NCBI RefSeq assembly: GCF_001522545.3 | Contig: NC_031769.1 | Span: 26,407,844-26,471,843, forward strand | Direction of reading: 5' to 3' | DNA length: 64,000 bases | Origin: Parus major | Taxonomy: Eukaryota > Chordata > Aves > Passeriformes > Paridae | Shown here: positions 12,101 through 24,300 of the stretch, in pieces | Numbering within the stretch: position 1 is the first letter of the stretch | Layout of the letters: each line of letters begins with the position of its first letter | The notes under the pieces: model-generated | Told to the model about the DNA's origin: nothing | Seen by the model: the letters and a program-made list of their open reading frames with translations, nothing else | Database searches by the model: none | Made by a program: the position numbers and the translations under genes

Positions 12101-15100
12101 TATGTACCTTAATTTGGAAAGTAGCATAGACTGAATTTTCCTACAGAGATAACAGAGAATATGTGTTATTATACAGTCTTAAACTGGGTAAGTACATACT
12201 GTTTTCCCATGGGACCTAAACATTATTCAAAACTTGAGATGGACAGTTGCTGTACATGAACCAGAGCTGCACAGTGGTAAGAAGAAAAAATAAGTGAATG
12301 CAGTAAACCTTGTGCCAAATCCAGCAGATGAGCCGGTGTTTTGAGATTTAAAGGTCTAGAAAAAGCAAGGATAAAAACAGCAGTTCTTCAGCTACAGACT
12401 ACTGTTGAATACCTACTCTGCACTGACAAAATGAATGCCAGAGCTAGCTGCTGACAGGATTCATTCTGATACATTTTGAAGATGTTATGTATGTGTTTTA
12501 ACAGGGCAGAATCTCCTATTGTGTTAGAACCAGCAAGGTTCTCACAAGCTTGTCACTTTTATCAGTGGGTTAGACCAACATTGTGCTAAATGAGACAAGG
12601 CAAATTCCCTGCTTTTCATTCCTCTGGCCTTGCAGGGAGATGCCAATCACCTGGCGAGTGGTATTAATAGTTTATGCTGCTCTACCCATTTTCAAGAACT
12701 GGGAAGGAAGTTTCTGAAACATCTCTCAAATTGCTTTTAATGCTGCTTAATTAGAAAAGATACATTAAATTTTGCACACTTGTTTTGCAATATTCATATA
12801 GTTCCTTTTGTTTTAAAATTCCATGTTAGAGTTACTTACTTTAGATTAAGTTGATCTTAGACTTGAAGCTCTAAATTATAGAGTAATTTTTTTCATAACC
12901 CAAGTTTCTTGATAATGGAAGACATGAGCTTAGGGTTATGTACCATTAAATAGTAGATTTATTAAGTAGATTTATGTAGTAGCTCTGAACCCTTATATAG
13001 GCTAGTACCTATAGTCAGGAAATAGCCAGGTAATTTTCTTTCACTTAGACAGCTTTTAATGTAAGACTTTTCTTGGTACTGCCTGATAAAATTTACCTAA
13101 TTGAATGCATGTATACCTTAGTCTGTGTTTTGATGGGAACTTATGATTTCAGGAAGCTAGAATCAGTTTTGAGACTTATCTCTCACAGTATCCCATCATC
13201 CAATAGAGAGTGGAAGAAATAGCCATCCTCCTTTTACATTGGATCCTGAATTTCAGCCTCTTACTGGACAACTCTAGAGCCTTGAAACGCAGATTCACTG
13301 CCCTGGAATATACTTTCATCAGCTGCACCTGTATAGTGTGTTATCTGTTTAACATGTCCAAATAATTTTGTACATGTTTAATTTTAAGTTTAACTGTCAT
13401 TGGCACTAAACAGACAATTCAGTTGAGACTTTAACAAAGTAGGTCTGAACACAGAAGGGACTTAAACAGGGATTTTTATTTGGATTTAGTTCTTCAGCAT
13501 TCAAATGAAGGTTTGAATTTCATATCCTCTTCTTGGTATAATGCATCTTTCCATCTCAGGGAAGTTTGGATTAATTTAATTAGACAAAAAAACTGTATTC
13601 TCATGAACACCAAAGTAACATTTTCGCATTGTTCCAGTCCAAAAGTAACATATAAAGAAAAAGTCTGCCTACTAGTATGGGAGGTTCTATCAGGTGTACT
13701 ATTATTACAGGCTGCTAAATGCAATTATGTCTCTAGGACAAAGGGTTATCTGTCTTAACCAGAAGCTAACTTTTTTGCTTTAGAATATGACTAGAAGAAC
13801 TGTATCCAGTCCTTTATGAGTTGTTCTCACTTCCATCCTCCCTATGTATGATTATCACCCTTTGTGTGTGAGCAGAGGACCCGTGTTCCATGAGTGACTG
13901 CACACACAGACAGGCACAAGCACACACTTGTGTGCACACACTCCTCATGTCAACAACAAGAATGTGGAGAGGGACCACAGGACTCCACAGTCATTCCCCA
14001 GGTCCTCTCACTGCTGGAGCTGAAGCCCTCTTAGAGCACTCTCATCTTCCCTCTTTCTCACTTGCAAGTCTCTATCTGTTTATCTATTTGAGGTTGAATG
14101 CTTCTAAACCATTTTAGGAAATTATTTCTTTTCTTTTTCAAAAACTTCCTATTTTTCTAAAACTTCTTATGGGGATGTTCCTCTGTTCCAACACAGTAAA
14201 AACGTGGATATGGTTTCCCACCTGGTTTTAACCCTGTGACTCTCTTTTAGGGGCCCAGATGTTTCTCTGCATGAGAATAGTCTCGGAAAGACATTGATTT
14301 CCTAATTACTCCGTGCATTTTTTTTCAAACTTCTGAACTGGACATGGCAACGCTAAAGCATCAGCATGGAGCTGAATTCATTAGAGATATGCTGATATAT
14401 ACTGACTAGGACTGCCAATTGCTATATTGGAACTGAGCAGGCATTTTAGCCAAAAAAATTACTTAGAAGGGGTTTTAAAGACCTTTTATTTTTTTTAATA
14501 TTTTCTTTATTAACAGAAGGAAGTGTGCTTTATTAGCAAAAGGAAGATAAGTCTAAGGTTCTCAGATATCTCTGTTTTAAGATAGGCTATCGTTAGGAGG
14601 GGAGAAAACAAAAAGAACTAATTCAAGGTGAAAAAAACCAGGCATATGGAGCCATATGGAGGATGGCCTAGATAAGAACAAGAGAAAAATTCAAAGCAAT
14701 TAGTTGTGAAGCTCTGGGAGAACAGCATGGATATGAATTTATGAATGTTGCTTGTCTCAATCTCAATTTGAATTCAATTTATCCTTTATCCCTTTCTCTT
14801 CCTACTTGCTTCAGTAGTGCAGAATAATAAAAAGAAATAAATCTTCCTGCTCTTTTTCTATTTTGAATAGGAATTAATCAAATCGACTGGTTGTTCTGCA
14901 TAATACATTTTGTTGTGACTATTTTCGCCAACACATGCAGATTTGATGCATTGTGTGATTACTGTTTCTGCAAATCTCAGACACCTAATCATTTCTTTCC
15001 TTACATATACTAAGAAGAGATAAGATTCAACTAGAGTCCTAAGAAGAGTATGTGAACTTGAGCATATTTGGTGCAATGCTTCAATATTATACAAACACAT

Positions 15101-18100
15101 CATATTCATATGTGAGATGCTTCACTGGAAAAGGGACCTGAATCTTCTTGTGCTGTTAAATTGATGTCAGGGAAAGCTTTTATTGAGCTGAATTTGAAAG
15201 AATTTCCAAAACTCGCCTATAGGTTATCAAAATACTCTAGTGAAATTATATGTAACCTAAGATTGAAATTTTTCGTATTGGCTTAACAAATTAATATTGT
15301 TCTAAAAAAATCCCAAGAAAGTCTATACAGATTCACATTAAAAAAATTTAATCAATTTAAATTCATGACCTTTGCAATTTTCATCATGAGTTTTACAAGC
15401 TCTAAATCTAAACACAACAAAAGCCAGGATAAATGAAGTGGAGTACTGCCAAGAAGAGTACAAGATCAGTTTCCAGGTATCTTAAAAACTAACTGTGTGG
15501 TCTCAAAACTATGCATAACTATATGGTACTTTCTCAGTCAGTCCCCCTGTTACCCTGAGCAACTGTGTCATTTTGTGCCTATGGCAGACCAGGTGATCAA
15601 TTTTGCCTTTATTTTTATCTACATATAAACCTAAATAACACTGTCTGCAAACATGTCAAGAGGTTTAAATAATATCTGAACATGTTTTGAGGTCCAAGAT
15701 TACAGGTACTAAGAAGTCCAGAATGTTTAGGAGATGTAATAGTGTTGTATTTATCAGTGTTTTTCTCTTGTACTTTGATCTTCACAGTAACTTTCCATTT
15801 CAAAGCAATAAAATATTGAACAATTCCCTCAGATGGTGGTTTCTGCATAAGAATTCTCAGCTCTTTCTGAGACACCCTGCATGACAGCCAGCACTGGGAT
15901 AAGAAATGGCAGATGGCTGAATTGTGAACAATCAGAATTGTATAAATGAAATTAAAAATATGACAACTGATTTCCATATGTTCTCTGTATAAAGTCACAG
16001 TTAAGAAAATAGCTTGCATTTCTCCTTACCAGAAATGGGATTTGACCAGGGTTATAAAGCTAAAGAGCTGCTTAATTGCTTGGCTAAGCAAGACATTAGG
16101 TATATAGCACAATAAAAGACAATAAAGCTGTACAACAACATGTCTAAATTTCCCTTGGTATTTATCAGGCTCCATATAAACTTACAGTTTGCCGAAGACC
16201 ACTTGTTTTTGGTTCCCAGACAATGGTTGTGAGAAATTCACTAAAAGACCAAATGTCACTCATTGTTATTACCTGTGTAGTTCCATTAATTTAAATGGAC
16301 ACACTTACATATGTAAGGTAGGAAGCATTTGGCCCATAAACTGCTTACATTCATTATTATAAATCTTTAAATTTCTAGGAGTGGCTCTACTAACACACAC
16401 ACAAAAAAAAGGAGTTGTATTCAGATCTAATATTTGCATACTATGTAATATATTTGTATATGTTCATTTTTAGCTGCATAGATAGCAAAAATGAAGATGC
16501 ATGTTGCCATAACAGTGGCAGTATTGGAATATTTCTCCAGCTTGCTGCAATGTCTATATTAAAATGCAGAGGAGAAATGTCATAAGTACACTTCTTGAAA
16601 TAGAATGGCACATCAGTAACAGTTTTTAAAGAGCCTCTGTTCCAAAAATGAAATGTTCATTTAATTTACACTAAACCTGAGGTGGTTTTTGGTCGGGTTT
16701 TTTTTGTTTTGCTTTGTTTTGTTTTGTTAGGAGGGAGGGGGAGAGAAGAGGGAATGTTGCCAAGAAAGAAGATAGGGATGGTTGCAAAGAAACATTTAGT
16801 CAGTAAAACACCATGCTTTCTCATAATGTCATGCATCTCACTCACAATAATTCTTTCTTATTAACTGCTTGGGAACAATTTATTTTCCTCTCAGGCTATG
16901 AAGGCAAGTGCAAGTGTAGCAGACTCTGGTTGGAGCTGATAAGCCATCCTATAGAAGCAACACTGCTGGCATGATGAGATTTGTTAAGAGGACAATATCC
17001 CATTGGCTCAGACAAACCATGCTGTATATCAAACCTATCAACAATAATATCTGCAAAATAATGCCTTTATGTATGTGCCAAGTGCCACAGAAAGCTCTCT
17101 GGCATTCCTTTGGAAATGTGGTACGATTTTTTAATTTTTTTGTTTTGTTTGTGCCACTGACGTGTACAAGAGCTGAAGGCTCACCCAGACTCAAATTTTT
17201 CAGTATTTTAAAACCCATCCTCTAAAGCAGAAAACTGCACTAAATAAACTAGAAAGTGATCAGTCGCTGATGTAAAGAAAAATCAGTTTTTATGATAAAA
17301 ACATAAACAAAAAATCCCAACATATTTGCCTTGCTAAATTATTGCTATATCACTGTTTATAATGGTTTAACTGAACTGCATGATCTTAAAAGAGCATAAA
17401 TAAAATAAATAACTTTTAACCTCATGATTAAAACTCTATCTCCTTTATCATCATCAGTTTTGAAATATTATTTTTTTCTTTTCAAGTGATTCTGTTTGCT
17501 ATTCATAAATCTGTTTCAGATGTCAGATGTTCAAACATTGTCCTTCTTAGATTTTTTTTTATAGTAAAAGAACATCCTCAACTGTTTCTAATGAAAATTT
17601 GTGTTGGTCAAGGTCAGTGGGGAAATACAGTTTTATTTTGGGAAAACTACTATCAAAGACAGTAGAAGTTTGATCATAGGAAGTAAATTTGCATCTCAAA
17701 GAGTTATAAAAGACAAAAAAATAAAACTTAAGGTTATCTAAAACTACAGGCAGAAGATTATTTTATGTACTCAATATTCACATTCTGGCAAGAAGAATAA
17801 AGATCTCATAAAATTTCTGTGAGATTTTTGTCTTGTTAAATATGTTGGTTAAGTCTTGAACAGTTCAATAACTGTTTGAGTGGCAATGTCATGAACAATG
17901 CAGACATAAATTCTATTTCTCTCTCTACTCATTTCATTACAAATATTTCTAGATCAGTACTTATCTGAGTGGACTGCTCAACTTAGATCATAAATGCTGG
18001 ACTCCCTGAAGAGATTAAATTGTGCAAAAATAGAATCCTTACTGCAAATTTTGCTTTCCAGTGCAAAGGGCAGCTTTCATATCTATAAAAGGGGAATAGG

Positions 18101-20371
18101 AGTGTTTTTGCACTGGACGCAAGAGAGGGTAGATGTGAGAATTCAAGTATTTGATATACAAAGAATTTGTCTCATCTGTTACACCAGGATGGTGTAAGAA
18201 GTAGGACTAAACCCCCTCCTCAGCTGAAATCCCATGTTGCTGGCACAACTATATCATGTCACCATCCACATATGGAATTATCTGCTCCCATTCCTCATCA
18301 GTGATCACTGTGGAAGCCACACTGACAAGGGCCCAGTGAAGCAAGGGCTCAGAGACTGGGTATGCAAGCTGCTCTTGCACCACATATGAAGAGTACATGA
18401 ATACACACATGCACAGGAGAGGAAGATGAATTAGTTCCAGTGGACAGACACTGCAGCAATTTTCCTAAAAGAGAAATACTTCTTTTTTCTTATTTTATTT
18501 TTTCTTTCTTTCTTTTTTTTTCCTTTTTTTTTGTTAATTTAATAACTGGTAGGCATCTCCATGGTTACAGTTCACTGTCAGTCATTTACCTTTAGCCTTT
18601 TGATGCAAATGCATTCAAACACTGGAAGCACCTCTAGTGCTTTCTTATTTTTCCTCCAGCTCCATGTATGCAGGGCTCTTTTAAGCAGGGAAGAGCAGCA
18701 GACATGTCTCAGCCTTGCAGAGCATGATGATAGCTGCTTCCATGGAGCTTGCATGCCCACAGACCCAAGCAAAATAAAGTCTGTTCTTTCCAGTGGCCCC
18801 AGACAACAGGTTTTGACCATTGGCTCAAATGGATATGATCCATTTAATCATGAGGCAGCTACAACCCCATAGTATGAAAAAGAAAAAAAAAAAAAGACAA
18901 GAAACAATGATCCATGAAGTTCAACATTTATGCTGCTGGTTCAAAAGCTGTTTTTTTCTGCTTCTCCACAGATACCCAACACTCAACACATAATGGAGCA
19001 TTAGGCAGCTCCACCTCCTCCTAGTGAGATCTACTTGTTGGAAACTGTTATTAAGAAGCTTTTAGCTCCCCTCAATATTTGTGCTGTGATCTGCCATCCT
19101 CTTTACATGGGCCACTCAGAGGGAAGAGGGTTTTTTATTTAACTTAATAAATAATGCAGTCTTTTCCAAAAATGAAGCTTAGCTACTAATTAGCACATTT
19201 TGATTAATGCAAGCAATTTATGAAGATTATACTCACAGTGTTTAGTTCAACAAAACACTTAAACTCATGCCAAACTTCAAATTCATCTCTAGTAAAACAT
19301 CTTAGGAACATAATTTCTTTCCTGTAGCAGAGCTGATACCAAGAAGCAAAAGCAAAACTCCCTCTTTTAAAGAACTCCACACTACAGGAATACTATTGAT
19401 AGCAAGCAGTTTATGAGCAGATTGAAAATTATCTGTATAAAGAGATAACAAAAAGTTAACCAGTAAAATATTTTTTTTTAACAATCACAGCTTGATATCA
19501 CTCATTGCACTGCAGCCTAAGTTCTCAGCTGCACAAAATGGCATTGGGAGATAATGTGGAATACACGTAGCTGAAATCATGTATTGAATTCCTTTCATAA
19601 AAGTACAGCCTGGAGAAAATATTACAAATATTCCTGGACCCCAAAGCTTGTTTTTTCCATTTCTTGCACTCCTGAAGAATGTTTTACACTGTCAACAAAA
19701 TGTGAACTGTCCTTCCCACTACTCCTAAAATCTTCTTTAGTTTTGACCACTTGTTATAATACCTTTGGCATTTGTGTTACTAAATAAAAATCCCAAAAGG
19801 CAGACATTGACAGATTCATAACTTCATTCAAGCAATGACCCCTGCAGAAGAGATAATATTTTAGTGTCATGGTCAAGCTTCCCACCTAAATGTGTCTCCA
19901 GTTTATCCCAAGACCCAAAAAATTGGCATTCAGCACTGCTAACAGGCATACTGCCATACTGACAGATGTGTATGAGATTAAGCTGCCAAAAGATGGTATA
20001 TGCTCTCTAATGTTCATTTCAATTGTTGCTTTCCCAGCCAGGAATATCATATCTGCAGCTTGTTCACAGAGTTTACACCTATGGCTAAGGGCATAAACCA
20101 GCACTAGCTCAGCTCTGAGCTATCTTCATTCAGAAAATTAATGTCTGTTGTCCCTGGCATGAGACATGATTTCAGAGATTTAGTGTTGGCTTTGTCTTTG
20201 AGTCTCTATCAATGGCTTCTGTTGACTTGTCTGGTAAAACCTATAGTATGTCAACAGAACGTGTGAAGAAAGGTGTCCAGAAATATTAACATGAAATTGA
20301 GCTTTAAAGCAAATGTTGTTATTGATCCAAAGCTTTAAATGGTAGGTACAATGCAAAATCCTCAATATGCC
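9173..20371. other. Noncoding intergenic DNA
   Basis: AT-rich with scattered slightly GC-richer patches (about 12,600-12,720 and 13,870-14,050, the latter CA-rich). Open frames of 129-155 codons (10664-11131, 11964-11575, 16019-15615) show no domain, no signal of selection and no neighbouring exon pattern. A lncRNA cannot be ruled in or out by eye. Confidence 0.7.
18482..18534. repeat. T-rich low-complexity tract
   Basis: A nearly pure T/C stretch with CTTT units, interrupted by a few A and G residues. It has no tail-and-body structure that would mark a retrocopy. Confidence 0.85.
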
Positions 20372-21325
20372 ATCAAATCACAAGGAACCACCTTTTAGGA
20401 TTGTATGGACTTCTTGAGATCATTTAGTTCAACCCTACTGCCTAAGAAGAGTTAAGTAGAGAAGGTAGCCCAGAACCATGTCCTGGCAGCTTCTGACTGT
20501 CTCTACATTGTGTCTGGGCAAACTGCTCCAATGACCAGACTCACTCATTTCTTGTGGTCAGATGGAATTTCATGTTTCTTAATTTTGTCCATTGCTTCTT
20601 GTCCTGTTACTGAGAAGAGCCTGGCTTTCTCTTCTACATTGTCTTATATCAGTTATTTTTCATATTCATAATATCCTTGAGCCTTCCCTTCTCTAGGCTA
20701 AACAGTTTCAGCTTCTTCAGCTTTTCCTCACATTAGAGATGCTCCAGTCCTGTCATCATCTTTGTGGCACTTCACTGGATTCTCTCCAGAATATCCATTT
20801 CTCTCTTGTACCAAGGAGACCAGAACAGGAAGCAGAGCTTGGAATGTTCCCTCACTAGTTCTGAGCAAAAGGGAAAGATCACTTCCCACAACCAGCTGGC
20901 AACACTCCTGCTGATGCAGCCCAAGGTGCTGTTGGTTTTCTTTGCCATGGCTACTCAGGGCCGCCTCACAGAGAGCTTGTTGTCCACCATGATCCCAAAT
21001 TCCTTCTCTGCAGAGCTGCTTTCGAGCTGGTGTCCCTAACACACAGTGGTACACATTCTTCAACAGATGCAGAAATTTGCATTTCTCTCTGTTGAACTTG
21101 AAAAGGTTCCTGTCAGCCCATGTCTCCAACACATTGAGGTCCCTCCAGATCACAGCACAACTCTCTGCTGCATCATCCCTTCATCCCAGATTTTTTTCAT
21201 ATACTAACTTGCTCTCCCTCCACATCACTGATGAAGATGTCACACAACACTGGTCCCAGAACCATTCCCTGTGGTACACCACTAGTGCCTGGGCTCCCTG
21301 GGCCTGACCCCATTCAGCCAGGTTT
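20372..21325 (-). mobile_element. CR1 LINE, 5'-truncated copy with reverse-transcriptase remnant
   Basis: Read on the minus strand from 21325, the copy starts with the reverse-transcriptase block SGVPQGMVLGPVL, then DIFISDVE. It continues with LETWADRNLFKFN and EKCKFLHL, typical of the CR1 ORF2 C-terminal part. It ends with the CR1 3' UTR ('ggttgaactaaatgatctc' then 'ccatacaatcctaaaaggt'). Frameshifts break the frame after that block: the downstream residues read in more than one frame. It cannot make a functional enzyme. The open frame at 21153-20728 is this remnant and not a gene. Confidence 0.9.
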
Positions 21326-24300
21326 CATATCTAACATCTGCATCTTCATGTTTCCAGGGAAGGTTTTTAGAACCAGGTTCCCACACTCTACATAGACATT
21401 TGTATAGCTGGGGGTTTTTCTGACTACAGTATATGCATCTTCAGAATTTCAGCCTTACTACTGAGTACAAGCAATGCATAATAACATGATTGTGCCAAGA
21501 TGTATCTTTACAGAAATAATTAATTTAATTCCTAGTTTGTAGTCATGCTAATTCTTGTTTTTTCTTCATATACAGTTGTGCCAAAGTAGGTAGTTACAGG
21601 GTGTGATTTAACTTTTCATCCACACATGAGAGTAAGCTAGAGCAACCAGTCTCATCCCAGAGAATTTGGATTAGGCTGCCAAACAAAAGCAGAAGATTGT
21701 GGAATGGGATTTGCTAAAACAATTTCAGTAGAAAAAGATTAATTACATACAAAATAAAATGTCTGATGGCTCCCACTAATTAAGTCTCGACCAAAGTGTT
21801 ATTGTAGCTCCGATTAACTCATCTTTCACTTTCAAATTTAAACTGAAGCAGATAATTTAGGTGAAATTTAAGAAAATAAAATTCTTTTCACCACGTGAAT
21901 CACAGTTTAATTATAAGGATAATATGTACTCAGTAATGTTGCCATACATAACACTAATTTTCAAGTTACCCACCAAAATGTAAAATTTAATGCTGCTATT
22001 CTATGCTTTGGTTATGGGTTGGATTTTTGGATTTTTTCCCTGAAGCTGGATTCATGAATGCTCTCTGAAACAACACTATTTTCAACTCTCTGCAGCTCTG
22101 GATCACTAGTTTAATACTCTGCACTGCTTTTATAAGAATCCACATCAAAGTGGTAAGCTTCCTTCTGCTGCACCAGACAATAGAGTTGCTAAACGTTAAC
22201 AATGCCCCCTGGGAAGGAAAGGAAAATACATTCCTAAACTCTTGTAAGTCAGACCAAAATTGTAACAGTCTCTGTATTTGAAGGTGGAATAACATCAAGA
22301 AAAACTATTGGAAAGGGACTTGTCAGATACAAACACAAAATTCAAGTTATCAGGATAAGAAAAAGTTTTATCTCTATTTGTTACAATTTCAAAGTAAATA
22401 GCCCCCCAGGGTTAAGAAAAGCAGTAACTTTTAAATGGGAGAAGACTCTGTATCTGGCAAGTGAGTGTATTTCTTTTTTTTACATTATATTCTGTAACCA
22501 AATTGTATAAACAGTGTTATAAACACATCAATTTGTCCAATTGTATATATCAAAGCAGTCAAAATAGTCCTCCACATAGGTTTGTAAAATGATAGCACAT
22601 TGTAGAGTTATAGTATTTCTTAAATGTAGCAAAAGAGACTTTCCAGTATTTTTTTTTTCTGCTATACATTTTACTGAATGAACAGCTCTTAAATTTGGAG
22701 GAAAACCTTACAAAAGACAAAGCTGCAAGAGAAGCCACAGATTCTCATAACCCTTTGTCCATCTCTAAGCTTTCAACCTTCTATTTCTTTTTTTTTTTTT
22801 CTCAGATGAAATGAAATGTATTAAACCCAGTTCAGTTTCTGCCTTTTAAAATACCAAAGGTGAAAAACAGGGAAGCTGTGGATAATGTGGTAAGCAAAAA
22901 AAAAACCTCTGTGAGAAGGGAATCTTTGTTCTGTATCAGCCATTGCCAGAATAGAGAAGAAGGTGTTCAAAAGAGAAATGAGAGACTACATTTTCCTTTC
23001 AAATATAAGGGACAATAAGGTCTACAAAGGTATATGTGTGGTATGTACATCTGCAGTGAAAGAGGTATTGTAACAGAGGCAGGGAATAGGGATGACGGTG
23101 GTTATGGTGATAGAACAAAGGCAGAATATTGCTCAAAGATACACACATCAGTGTCAGTTGATTAGACAGTATCAAGAAAACACTTAGAAATGACATCTGA
23201 GGATAAAACATTATAGATATTTTGCTAACAAGTTAGCATTAATTAAGGCACTGGCTAGATTTTTTATTAAAATCCACTCTTCTGTGTTTAGCCACTACCC
23301 TTGTATTCATTTCCTGTCTCAAGGAAGGTCCCTTATTAGAGAAGACTCCCCATATGAATCTTTGTTTTGTAGCATTTGCTGCAGCCCCCTCCCTCATCAG
23401 CCTGACCTTTCCTGTTGGCTGCTCACATTCACTGCTTTTAGATATTGTCCTGTTCTCCATCCTGCTCTTCAATGAACAATGGGTTCAATTACCACCAGCA
23501 GAGCCCATCTAAAGGCACTTATTAAACTCTCTTCAATATTTCAGCTAAGATGGGTTCTAGTTTTTTGGCTATATGTGGATTTGCATAGATTTCCTATCAC
23601 TTCTTGCAAGAACTTTGTATTCCCATATTGACTAAGCAGACAAAAAAATCAAGTCCTTTTTTTTTTCATGTACTTGCCTGTATTTCTTTTCCTTAGTAAA
23701 ATGACCAAATCCTGTTCATATTAAATACCTGGCCTGCTATAATTGAAATAGTGCCTTTCTTAGTATTTAAATAGAGCTATAATTCTCCACTGGCAGAGAA
23801 TTAGAATAACTCTAGGTCTTTAGTTGTGCTTAAACTTCCTTCCTCACCAATTTTTAAAGTATGATAGTAATAAATAGTAATTAATATTAATATTGAAAAT
23901 GGGGGGTATGATTGCATAACTAGGCTAGCAATTAAATAAAAGAGAAATGTTTTTCCTTGTCTTTGCAGCCTTTTTTTGAGCCAAAAATACACAACCCCAG
24001 CAATTTAATCACTTTATTAGTGCTTCTAATTTTTTTTGTAGGTCACAAGTTACTGCATGGAACCTCACTACCTGTTTCTGAGAATTATATAATGATATGT
24101 GCATATTCTGGTTATACTTTCTGTTCTCAAGAAGTTATTGAATTTGAACAACTTCTGCTGGAATTCAGATTAATTTTATAGTGATATATCATATTGGCTT
24201 TCTAGGATAAAACACTCAATGTAAAAGGACCTCAGAGAATGGTCCTTTTAAAAAAAGGATAAGCATAAACAGGAATGGAATACGTTCCTACCTCTTCCCT

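Noticed and set aside
15615..16019. 134-codon open frame, minus strand
   Set aside because: Composition and lack of motifs fit chance; a partly overlapping frame exists on the other strand.
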